Shown here piece by piece: positions 44,201 to 54,700 of a stretch of DNA of 64,000 nucleotides. The notes beneath the pieces were generated by a model. It made no database searches. It was given only the letters and a program-made list of their open reading frames with translations, and had not been told where the DNA came from. A program made the translations under genes and the position numbers. This DNA comes from CALCLY01 sp900552775 (GTDB taxonomy: Bacteria > Bacillota > Clostridia > UMGS1883 > UMGS1540), in the NCBI GenBank assembly GCA_937966555.1, contig CALCLY010000025.1, positions 111,614-175,613 on the forward strand. The letters are read 5' to 3'. Within the stretch, counting starts at the first letter, position 1. Every line of letters starts with the position of its first letter.

Positions 44201-47200
44201 CGATTTGAACGGATTTATGCAGGCGGAAATTCAGCTTAACGGCGATCCTGTTACAAAGCTTGACAGGGTTGACATTGAAAACAGCACCGTAACGCTTAAG
44301 CGGGTTTTGTATAACGGGAAATGCAGCGCAGAAAATTACGATTCAAGCTCTGTTATCGGTGAATGGAAATTCGGTGAGCTGAATTTCGGTATAGCCGCAG
44401 ACGGCACAATGAGCGCCGTGCTCAACATAGATCCGAAAAGCATTGATACAAGATATTATGTAACGGAGCAGGGTACCGATGAATACGGCGGAACATACAC
44501 TCTGTACAAAACTGTGCGCTATGAATTTGAAAGTAAACTTGCGTACAAGGGCGGCGTGGAGGCAAAAAGTGAGCCGATATCGTACTTTGCGTTCAACAAC
44601 ACGCCGAAGGGCTTTATCCACAGCACGCATTATTATAACGGAAATTTCATGATGCAATACATGAAACTGAGCGGTTATGAAAAGAAAAATGTTGAGGCTG
44701 TGTTTGACAAAAACGGCAGCGATGTCACAGCAGGCATACCTGTATATTCTGTGAACACAGTTTATCCCGAATACAGCAATTATACAGAATTCATTCGTTT
44801 CTGCGGTCCTGCCGAGTATTCATACAGGTGTGACGAAGCGTATTACGGTACACCGGTTGTAAATAAGCTTGACCCGAGCAACACAGCAAAGCTTAAAGTG
44901 CACATCGGAACAGAACCCGGTAATCTTGCGGAATCTCTTGAATTTAAGGCAGACGGCTATGAATTTTTGTCCGAACCGTTTGACATAGGCAGATATATTT
45001 ACGGTGATGCAAGAGATGTTCGCAGTGTTAAACTTTACTACAGATTTGAACATCCGGAGAGAGGAACGTTTTCTCCCGTGTATGTGATGATTGTGCGCCG
45101 GGATAATACAGAACCTGTGTTTGATATCTCAGTATCGGAAACGGAGCGCAAGACAAATGAAGTACTGGTTAAACTAAACGCTTTGACCGACACCCAAAAG
45201 TGCGCGGACGGCACAATTGTTGTTGACACAAGCGAGGCGCAGCTGAAAAGCGGTAACGGCTATATGTTTGATGCGTTCCGCGAGGCAACGGATGATGATG
45301 ACCTTGACAGTATGCCGCAATATGATGTTATTGAATCTTGGGTTTCCTATGATGAGAAAACAGATACAAATGTTTATAAATACTATGTAAGGGTTTATCC
45401 TGACGAAGGAGGGATATATCGTTTTACAAGCAACGGATATATTGTTCCGTATGCCGAAGACCTTGCAGGCAACAGAAATGATTCGGTACTTATAAACGGC
45501 GAAACGGTCATAACTAAAGCTGACGGAATGGACTTCCCGTGCTATAATATAGACAATGTGTCCAATGTGCCTCCCGAATTTATTCGGGAGCCGGCATTTA
45601 CCGAAGGCGACGGCAAGTTTTCCCTGAGTGCAAAGAGTGACGAGACGGTAAAGAATGTGTACATTAAGTTTGACGATGCGTATTCGCAGTTTGTGCTCGG
45701 CGATACATCGGAAAAAGGAATGTTCGGTATAGACAATGTTCCCGGCATAATATCGGGAGAGTTTAACGCTGATAGCAAAGATATAAATGCGGAAATCTTT
45801 GTGAAGCATTCGGAAACTGTTCCGCTTTCGTCAATATCGGTGGTAATTGAAGATGAGTATGGAAACAAGACAGAATATCCATATACTTTCAGCACACCGA
45901 TTTACGGCAAAAAAACAGAAATTACAAATGCAAAGAATGAAAATGGGTATCCCGTTTTAAAATACGATGAAGCACTTGAGTTCAGTACGCCGGTAAGGCT
46001 TGAAATTTCAAATGCGGATTATGCCGTAACACACAAAGATATTTCGATATATAATGACGGAATCACACAAATCACATATACCGACTTGTTCGGCGAAAGC
46101 TATACACAAGATATCTTTGCGGATATATACGGTACAGCGTTTGCACATACTCTGAAATTTATTTCAGGCGGTAAAGGAATAACGGCACAGACAAAGACTT
46201 CGGCAGATGTAACGGTAACGATTGACACGGGCAACACAAAGAACCTTTCTGTTGACGTCGGCGTAACGGAATATAAATTCAGTGAGAACGGAATTTTAAG
46301 TTACAGCCTTATAAATTCCGAGTTCGGTCAGACAAAGCAATTTAACATTCCTATAACTAATATCGACAAAACAGCACCCGAGGCAATCGTAACGGTTAAC
46401 ACCGACAGCGAGAGGGATGCTGAGACAGGTGCACAAATAATCTATGCGGTAACATATTCGATTGAGGGCTTCAGCGAGGATGGCGTAACGATGGTTCCTT
46501 CAGAAAACGGCAGCACATTGTCAAGTGTCACATTTGACGGTATGTCTGATAATTTGAGCTATACTTTCAGATTCTGCGACGAGGCGGGCAACATAGGCTC
46601 ATATACTGTGGATGCCTCAAATATTAAATTTGCTCAAAGAAGGGACAACAGGATAGCAGATTATCGCCTGACATATAAAATATCTGACAGCAACGGATTT
46701 AATACTATCGGAGAGTTTGGAAAAGATGAGCCGATAAGCCTCGGATTGGTCAACAAAGAGATATCCGTAAATATAGAAGCGCTTAACAAAAACGGCGAGG
46801 TTGTTTCATCTTCCGTTTCCGTAAACGGCGGCTTGCCGAGCGGAACGGCTGTATATGCAAAGGAAAAACTTGTTATGTTTACCGCAGAGAGTGCCGATGA
46901 CAGAGTTGTCAGTCTCAAACTCAGCGGAACCGGAAGCGGAAATGCAATTACCGTGGCGGTGGCGCTCCCGGGCGGAACAATTGATATGACTGCTCCCACA
47001 GGTACTGTGAATTATGCGGCTAACGGAAACAGCGTAAAAGCGTATCTTGTAACAAACGATACGGATTTGGAGGAAAACGGCGTATATGTAACGGGAACAA
47101 AGTCGGACAAAACAGCCTTTGAACTGAAAAAAGATGACAGCGGTTATTATACCGAGCTTGATACAAACGGCGTCGGAAAGTTCCTCTTAATCGACAAAGC

Positions 47201-48704
47201 GGGCAATATAGGTACTGTTGCAATCGCGGTTTTAAGCATTGATAACGAGCCGCCAAAAATAATTTCGGAAGGATGGCAGAGTCTTGTTGATGCATCAAGT
47301 GAAGAAGCAATTAAAAAACTGCTTGAAACGCCGACAAACAGTACGATCAAGCTTTTTATAACATTTAACGAACAATTGAGCGGCACGGAGGTTTCTGCAT
47401 ACAAAGGGACCGAACCTCTTGAAGAACTTAAACCGACAGATGAATATGTTACGGCATTGGCAAGGGAAAATTCTCTGATCGTGGAGTTTAAAAAGAATTG
47501 TCGTGCTAAACTTACGGTTTATGATCTCAGAGGCAATGCAACAACTGTTTGGAGACCCGAGGACGGACCGATTACCGTAATTGACAGAGATATTCCGAAA
47601 CTTGCTGCGGGTTATCCCAAAAGAACCGTTGACAAAAACACCGTGAAAATCGAATATGTGTTTGAAAACGGTGAGGATGTTATGCTGCTGCAAAATCATG
47701 AAGAACAATATAAAAACAGACATACCGTCACATTCTCAAAAAACGGTACGCAAATATTGAACTTTGCAGATAAAGCCGGTAATGTATTCTCAGACTATCC
47801 TGTTATATCCGAAATAGACAGTCTGGCACCGAATATCAAAATGAATGTCGATTATGTCGGCACGGGTTCGGTGCTTTCGGGCAATGACGCATATAAGGCA
47901 GGCAATATATACACAAATAAAAACGTACGCATCCTTTTGAATGTCGAAGATGAGACAAAAGACGGAATAACAGTTGCCGCACAAACAAAATCCGGTGCCA
48001 AAATCGATGTCAAATCCGAAAATATTGCATTTGACAACAAATTGTATAATTATTACATTGTTGTTTCGGATAACGGTTCATACCGAATCACTGAAACAGA
48101 TAAATGGGGAAACAAAAATTCCGTGGAAACAAGCGTTTCTGTTATTGATAAAACCGCACCGACAATAAAATTCGCTAAAACCGCTGCTGTTTTAAAAGCA
48201 GGATTATCGCAGGACGAAGCCAGAAGCAAAATATTATCCGAGATTTCGGCGACTGACTTTCAATCGGGTGCGAATGCACCTATCGGTGACAAATTCGGTC
48301 CCGTGACGGACGGCGTTACGCTCACTATTGATATAAGCGGTATAAATCTTAGCGCGGCGGGGAAATACAATGCAAAAATCACAGCGGCGGACAGACTTGG
48401 AAATACTTCAAAAAGAGATTATCCGATAATAGTAATGAAAGACGTATATATGTTCAATATAGGCGGTGTATATGTTTATGCAAATGATGTATATACAACC
48501 GCAAAGGGGAAAATAAGCATCATGGGCGCAAATACGGAAACAAAGTATTATTATGCAAAAGGACATAAAACAGCAGCACAGATGAAGTATGCACAAGGCT
48601 TTGACCCGGAGGGAGGATTTGATGCGCAGGAGAGAGGGTATTATACCGTTCTTGCACAGGAAACGGGCAGAAAAATGTATTTGCTGTATGTATACGTAAA
48701 TTAA
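41202..48704 (+). CDS. giant secreted protein with bacterial Ig-like repeats
   Basis: A 2,500-residue protein with a clear signal peptide (MKKKLTAFVLSFGMVIAQIF..., cleavage after about residue 30, VSA-KN). I recognise no enzyme domain. The N-terminal ~600 residues look like a distinct folded region; after that come repeated Ig-like units marked by D-x-TAP or D-x-xPP at their starts and D-x-AGN-like ends, for example FDTLAPAI, IDKTAPEA, IDMTAPTG, IDNEPPKI, IDSLAPNI and IDKTAPTI. The C-terminus (residues ~2,400-2,500) is a separate Tyr-rich region ending LYVYVN. There is no SLH, LPXTG or other anchor, so it is secreted free or held by the SLH partner encoded next. ATG follows AAAGGAGA at the end of the receiver gene. 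Confidence 0.85.
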   Translation: MKKKLTAFVLSFGMVIAQIFGGATHVSAKNGQNAYGHRVTYKPINLLYTGGESLKLFDANITAWAGLSDRVTQNEAESIKWLSDNNYLLNHFGRKTNTKIDTPGCFNSKGEWQTALKGPINVRKWYANVRFDALADKEQREKGNISNLYNKGDIQYFFSYKVKTVQTRWGLTGKSNDTGITCIMNQFTNSGGGGWKKYNTILDGPNLMNFSAWESGKDLGYLSFVANSDRDDRVDSYLSGAMLVGRDIRGPKIDSVKITTDIGGKNELENGTITLDTIEKLNDRTVYFQVQWDEPVVFNNLSQDEIAKLSLNIETLGIDGTSGIIAEAPFFKFEPSKTDGKPVMVFEYKIADPYTEGSVAAQERGFYYKFSNVTVSEKENTNLWNNIYDISGNRFAADENGVQPASKVVTPVSGDAKVDLMPFGIKNIRVTKDPDDGNAFIKAGGLLGVTLELNKAFEPNAALGDMPVITLNIKDPYGKNTMIKPDENRLTKKIKWRNDWIDSWYFSNESGYLYPVMLSADRRSITYYMQLYPGYVMEGTSVKVTDVSAGKNPVEDESGYSFMNYKANEDMLCPTDIPNGAKSKTAQYCVSPDKQYKFDFEAPEIDFAVNDEGGGVVAITAAAQDSSLDGCEAAFTVKVNGRTTGGGISFQAAAGAAYDDSKWIENEKGATIASFSAPIIDGKAYGFIKLPIGCETDRITVGTVVTDEAGNSSSAEREFCAPDWAGFDTLAPAINLTVKGEDVIVDITDIDDDVTYSYGFSDDGNTEPAYTSANGKQVTVLPPDNLPVSENTVHERVLWVTAKDSRGNKSETVKLPVKYDRTFTEIVIESADTDKQYLIGDYPVVEYKVKNSTEFWYRWAEKPANVSDTAAYIADCLEKIKPDHVFDPKDFSYATAIAELSGDTSVVSVNPDDESCGESIAANDTTRPIMLIIGAGRGDGTTLVKTIEFDTFYSAPKAKVRQTRYSTNDGMGKRVDYIRDADGGGLIWADDEYENPTNTPDLNGFMQAEIQLNGDPVTKLDRVDIENSTVTLKRVLYNGKCSAENYDSSSVIGEWKFGELNFGIAADGTMSAVLNIDPKSIDTRYYVTEQGTDEYGGTYTLYKTVRYEFESKLAYKGGVEAKSEPISYFAFNNTPKGFIHSTHYYNGNFMMQYMKLSGYEKKNVEAVFDKNGSDVTAGIPVYSVNTVYPEYSNYTEFIRFCGPAEYSYRCDEAYYGTPVVNKLDPSNTAKLKVHIGTEPGNLAESLEFKADGYEFLSEPFDIGRYIYGDARDVRSVKLYYRFEHPERGTFSPVYVMIVRRDNTEPVFDISVSETERKTNEVLVKLNALTDTQKCADGTIVVDTSEAQLKSGNGYMFDAFREATDDDDLDSMPQYDVIESWVSYDEKTDTNVYKYYVRVYPDEGGIYRFTSNGYIVPYAEDLAGNRNDSVLINGETVITKADGMDFPCYNIDNVSNVPPEFIREPAFTEGDGKFSLSAKSDETVKNVYIKFDDAYSQFVLGDTSEKGMFGIDNVPGIISGEFNADSKDINAEIFVKHSETVPLSSISVVIEDEYGNKTEYPYTFSTPIYGKKTEITNAKNENGYPVLKYDEALEFSTPVRLEISNADYAVTHKDISIYNDGITQITYTDLFGESYTQDIFADIYGTAFAHTLKFISGGKGITAQTKTSADVTVTIDTGNTKNLSVDVGVTEYKFSENGILSYSLINSEFGQTKQFNIPITNIDKTAPEAIVTVNTDSERDAETGAQIIYAVTYSIEGFSEDGVTMVPSENGSTLSSVTFDGMSDNLSYTFRFCDEAGNIGSYTVDASNIKFAQRRDNRIADYRLTYKISDSNGFNTIGEFGKDEPISLGLVNKEISVNIEALNKNGEVVSSSVSVNGGLPSGTAVYAKEKLVMFTAESADDRVVSLKLSGTGSGNAITVAVALPGGTIDMTAPTGTVNYAANGNSVKAYLVTNDTDLEENGVYVTGTKSDKTAFELKKDDSGYYTELDTNGVGKFLLIDKAGNIGTVAIAVLSIDNEPPKIISEGWQSLVDASSEEAIKKLLETPTNSTIKLFITFNEQLSGTEVSAYKGTEPLEELKPTDEYVTALARENSLIVEFKKNCRAKLTVYDLRGNATTVWRPEDGPITVIDRDIPKLAAGYPKRTVDKNTVKIEYVFENGEDVMLLQNHEEQYKNRHTVTFSKNGTQILNFADKAGNVFSDYPVISEIDSLAPNIKMNVDYVGTGSVLSGNDAYKAGNIYTNKNVRILLNVEDETKDGITVAAQTKSGAKIDVKSENIAFDNKLYNYYIVVSDNGSYRITETDKWGNKNSVETSVSVIDKTAPTIKFAKTAAVLKAGLSQDEARSKILSEISATDFQSGANAPIGDKFGPVTDGVTLTIDISGINLSAAGKYNAKITAADRLGNTSKRDYPIIVMKDVYMFNIGGVYVYANDVYTTAKGKISIMGANTETKYYYAKGHKTAAQMKYAQGFDPEGGFDAQERGYYTVLAQETGRKMYLLYVYVN

Positions 48705-48725
48705 ATCAACGGAGGTACAAATAAT

Positions 48726-51700
48726 ATGTTTAAACGTGTTCTATCCGCAATTTTGATTTTTTCGGTACTTTTTGCCGTATTACCGGTAAACATTGCCTTT
48801 GCCGAAGAATCACAAACCACGGAAATATCAAATCAGTACATAAAAATTGTTGTGAACAACAAAAACGGAGGATATGTTATTTCGACGCTTGAAGGCGACA
48901 TTCTCAAAAAGAGTGATAACAATGTTTCTCTGACACACAGAGGTGAAAACTATGACACATCTTTTACCTCGTTTAAAATAGGCAATGATGAGTATGTTTT
49001 CGGCGAAAAGTACGGGCTTTTCAAAAAAAACAGCACCGATGTCATAACAAAACGCGATGAGAACGGTAATTTTATAAAGAGCGTTTGGAGTGTTGATAAT
49101 TTTGAGATTGAACAGAATATCTCGCTTGTGAATAACGATACGTCCGAGCAGCTCGGAACAGCAATGATAACCTATACAGTAAGGAACAAATCTTCAAACG
49201 GAAAAAGCATAAAAAGCCGTATTCTTATCGATTCTCAGCTCGGTGAAAACGACTACGGATATTATGAAGTGCCAAAACAAAAATTAGGTCAGGGTTATGA
49301 GTATTTTGAATTTGAAAAAACTTGGGACACATCTTTAGATCCCACCGTTAAAATGCCGTCCGATTACTTTGTAAGGGATAATCCGTATTCATCTAACATT
49401 GTCGGCTACGGTGTAAACAGTGTTTTCACGGAACAAAAACCGTATAAGATGACATTTGCTCATTGGGCAAACATTGCTTCAACCGTGTTTGACTATGAAC
49501 CCGATGAAACGCTGAATTTTACAAATAACCTAAACGACAAAAAAACAGCTGACAGTGCGGCGGCTCTGTATTATGATCTCGGCACTGTTGAAGCAGGCGG
49601 CGAAAAAACCTTTTCTACGTATTACGGCGTTACAGCAAATCTCAAAAACAAAGAAAATAAGATAATTATGAACACAACGGCGCCGTCTAAGCTGGAGTTT
49701 ACAAACGATTCGAGAACGGCATACCGTGGTTCGGACGGAGAGGATAATGTTGTTCGTATCAATGTAAATCTCACCAATCCTCAGTTTGCAGGCAAAAATT
49801 ACAAAAAGCTTGCTGCCGTTGTATATGCGCTCGGGTTTGACACACAGCGCCGGACGGACGGAGGAAAGTGGATAACTTATGATAATAATGACCCGATATA
49901 TACGGATATTGTTAATTTTGAAAGCGGCGGCAACAGAGTTACATACTTTGATTTTAAATTTGCCCCGAAGGAGAGGGCGCAGCTCGGAACTTTTATTATC
50001 AAAGTCTTTGATATGGATGACGATGTAAATGAGCTTGGTTATTATGCGGAGGAATACTGCCTCGGAACCACCGAAAACCACATTATTCTTCCGGGGACAG
50101 ACAAAAATCTCCCGGCAATTACGCTGACAGATCTCTCGCCGGGTATCATTTATAATCAAGATGTCAGGTATATTACGGTTACGGGTAAAGGCGCATCGCT
50201 GTTCAAAAGCAATTTGCTTGATAAAATTTATCTTTACGGCGAAAACGGCATAAATTATGAAATACCGATAAATAATCTCATTTTTGAACAAGGTGATGAC
50301 CCGTCGGTTATAAACATTATGCTTGATGAGTATATGGAACCCGGGCAATATCAGTTACACTTTATTTGGAAAAATTCCATACGCACTCAGTCGCTTGACG
50401 GTATATCCGCTGACTTTACGTCAGATGCTATGAAGATTCAGATTTCAAGTGACAAAAAGTATCATAACACTTCATACGGAATTGTCACCGTTCAGCGGGA
50501 CGGAAAAGAAAAATATAAAGTTGTGCCGTATAAAAATGAAGACGTATTGAAAAAGGCTGATATAAAAGAAGAAAATCTGCTGCTGTCTTTCAGAGGCGAT
50601 ATTAGGCAGGATAAAAATAACAAAAACTTTTATCGTCTGTTCGGCAAAGACAAAGATATCAATATTAACCATATATTGAATTATCACGGCGATGACTTTA
50701 CCGTTGAGCAAAAAGAAAACGGAACCGTTGAGATTTTAATGGACGGAAAGATAACAACCGTCGGAGCAAACACCACGGTAAGAAACGGCACGGCAGCGTT
50801 CCGTTTGCAAAGCGGCGTTGAGTATATTATTCCGGAGTACAGCTCGGACGGCGAGGTTGTGAAAAACGGACAGCTTTCGGATAACAAGGATTTTGTTGAG
50901 CTTAAATGGGATAATGCGTTTGACGTTTTAACAACCGTTGGCGGATTTTTGGTTGATATGAAATACGGCGTTCTCGGAAAGATACAAAACGATGATGATA
51001 CAACATCTGACATTATTTCTTTCGGCGGAAGTCTTGACCTCGGATTTATGACTCCGGGCGGTGCGGCTGCAGTAAGACAAAATACTGCGGCAGGTGCAAG
51101 GTGGACAACGGATCTTGCCGAGATTGAATACGATGACCAAGATGACGGATATACTTTTGGACTTGACTTTGACGAAGAGTCGGGTACATTTAAAACACAG
51201 ACCAAAGAAAAAGATATTCCGCCGACAAATGAAGATGCGGAGCGTGTTGAGGCAGGCGCCTCAATTCACGATATACTGTACGGCGGCAACAACCCCGGAT
51301 ATATCGGCATCAACATGGATGCACACATTGCCCTTCCGCAGATAGTAAAATTTTTACCGAATAAAATAGAAGGTGATTTGAGTATCAATACAATCGGAGC
51401 ATACAATGTCGGCGTTAATGCGGCTATTGATTTTGCAAATATTTCACTTGCGATGTCACTGGTCATAAAAGCATCTCCGAGCGGCGCGCCGATTCCGGAT
51501 AAGATGTATTTCAGCATCGGCGGTTTTGAACCCGGTATTAACATAGACAGTATGGGTGTTGTCTGGATAACGGGCGGAGGCGGCGGAATCGATAATTTGT
51601 ATGACACTGTTTATGGCAAAGACGGCATTCCGCCGCTGACCGTTTTGCTCCATGTTGAGTTTGATATCACAAAAATATTGACGGGAAACGCCGATTTGGA

Positions 51701-54700
51701 GCTTTCCCTGCGTTCTCTTAAATTGTCTTTTGATGATTTAAGTCTCAAAATGCTTAAAAATGCCAAATTTATAGAGGGCGGGGAAATTGCGGTCGGCTGG
51801 TATCCGAATTTCAACCTGAATTTGTCAGCGGGTGTAAATTTTGCAGGGCTTATGAAGGGCAGCTTCACCATAACTGCGGCGGCTGGGAAAGACACCGCTG
51901 ATTTTGTACAGTTTGTTCTTAATGTTGCAATAGGACTTCCCGGATATATCCCGATTATCGGCGGAATGGAGCTTGCATCGGCGGAACTCGGCGGCGGAAC
52001 TGAAAAAATGTGGGGGTCTGTTGAGGTACTCAGCCTTATAAAAGTCGGTTTTACATATTATTGGGGCGGAAACATTGAGTTTACACACGGCAACCCGAGC
52101 GGAAATCAAAATCTTGCCACGTTTTCGATGTCGGATGATCCGGGTGTAATCAGAACAAAAATGCTGTTTAACGAAATGATTCGTCCCGTGAAGGTCGGAG
52201 AGGATTCGGAGACAAGGGAGAAACAATTTGCGGCAATCGGCGGAAACTTATCTTATTGTGCAGGCAGCAAGGCTGTTTCGGATTTTGACAAAAAGGTGAA
52301 AAACTCAAACAATTCCGATATCAGGCTTATGGACACAGGAATTTCGCATACGGAAGTATTTACAAACAGCGAAAGAACAAGTCACCTTGTCCGTTTTGGT
52401 AACCCCTGTGATTATATTCTTTCAATAAGCCGCGCTGACGGTTCCGAGCTTTCGGCAGACGATTTAAAGAAATGTATGTCAGTAAAACAAGGCGGTTCTT
52501 TGTACGAACTGAGGTATTATGTCGCTCCGGCTCACAACGCGGCTGATGAACAAAAACGAAATGCACTAAAAAATGCGAATATCAGCGTTTCTGAAAACGC
52601 GGCATATATCGCGGTGCCGAGCTCCGGTTCCGCTAAAGATATGCTGATTGAGTTTTCCGACAATAACGCTTATGATATATGCGTTATAAAGGTAAACCCG
52701 ATTGCAACGCTTACATCATGCAGCGCTGAAATGAGCGGAAATACACTGTCTGTTAAATGGGACGGTGAAAACATAAGCGACAGTGCAAAAATCTTTATTT
52801 CCGCAGCGGACGGTGACGGACACAGCGGCATTATCCTGAATGAGAGCGAAATATCCGCAAAGTCACAGAGCACCGAGATTAAGATACCCGATAAAATGCC
52901 GAGCGGAGAGTACGAGGTTAAAATAACAATAAGCGATGAAAACACGTTATACGAAAGCTTTAATGCCGGGAAAATAACCGTTGCAAACAGCAACGCCCCC
53001 AAAGCGGCCGAAAATGTCAAAATTGAAAACTGCGGAAATGATAAGCTGAAGGTTAATGTTGAGAAAACAGAAGAAAACTTTGACGGATATCTTGTCGAGG
53101 TGTACGAAGGTGAACGATTGGCTGACGCCGGTCTGTATTTTAACAGAGATGAAGAAATAATAATAGGCGGACGTTATGATATGCCTGTTCTTGACAAAGA
53201 CGGAAAGCCCGTTTTGGAACTTGACGAAAACGGCAGTTCGAAAGGGAAAACCGTTTCTGTCGGATATACTCCGGGAAAAGAGTACAGTGCAAAGGTCAGA
53301 CTGTGCAATGTTAAAAAGGACGCGGACGGAAACGATATTTATTATTGCAGCGCATACAAAACGACACCGAAAGTAATGCTGAAAGAGTCCACACAGCCTT
53401 TGGTGCATATCGAATATAACAGAAACGAGAACGCAATAAATGTTACATCGGATGTTTGTGTAACCGGAGAACTATATATTAATTCCGGTACGGATAATGA
53501 AGAATGGTATAATTTCATGGAAAAAAACACTCGGTTTTCACAGCCTGTTGCGCTTCCGGACGGAGAATATACGGTAGAGTTTCACGCCAAAGACGATGAC
53601 GGAGACAGTGCTATAGTTTGCGAGATAATAAACATTGACACAACCGCGCCCGTTATTATGCTTGCATCGCCGGTGAGCGGCAGCAGCTTTTCGGGGGACA
53701 GCATAATAGTTACGGCAACGGCTGAAAAAGATGCCGAATATTCGTTTAGAATTAACGGTATTGCGGTTTCTCCTGCGGAAAGTGATATTTTTACGGGCGA
53801 AGCTATGAAATGCACTCTTCCGCTCGGAGATGCAAAACAGCTTGCAAAAATAAATCTTGAAATTATTGCAAGAGATAAAGCCGGCAATGAAACTTTAAAA
53901 TTTTTGACACTGACGAACAAAGCTGTAAGCGAAATATCTGCCATAAGCGTACAGAGCTCCGATAAACCCGTCAGCGATGGAAAAATAGTGCTTGGCGAGG
54001 GAGAAAGCACATATCTTAAAGTTTACGGATTGTTGCAAAACGGTGATAAAATCGATGTTACGGATATGAACGCTACGTCTCTTGAGATAATGGGCGGAAC
54101 GTCTGCGGGAGTTGACGGAACGAAAGTAACTTCGGGATTTGCAGGTCAGACACTGATACGCGCCGGCTTTGCACTGGGCGGAGGAGAGTATCTTTATGAC
54201 GGCATGGTGATAGAAACTACAGACAAAACCCTTATCTATTCCGCTTTGGAAGAAACCTTGTCAGAGGCAAAAAAAATAACGAAAAACGGATATACAAATG
54301 AGAGCTGGAATTCGCTTCAGAAAGCCATACGCGGCGCGGAAGAGATAATGTCTCTCGAAGGAGTAACTCAGAGCGATATTGATAAAGCTGCTACGGCTGT
54401 TTCAAATGCGATTGCGGCGCTTAAAAGAAATTCATCATCTTCTTCGGGAGGCGGCACAGCGGCGTACTATATCGTTTCGTTTAACACGAACAGCGGTAAT
54501 GTTATTGCAAGTCAAAAAATAAAAAGCGATCAAAAAGTGACCGAGCCCAACACGCCTGTAAAAGATGGATTTGTATTTGACGGCTGGTATACGGATAAAC
54601 GCTTGACAATGCCTTATGACTTTAATAATGAAGTTTTAGGCAGTTTTACTCTTTATGCAAAGTGGGTTGAAAAAGAAAACGATACGGTAAAGTGGGAAAA

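Noticed and set aside
49530..50348. A 272-codon minus-strand frame within the SLH giant
   Set aside because: Antisense to a continuous coding region with no start signals; a shadow frame.
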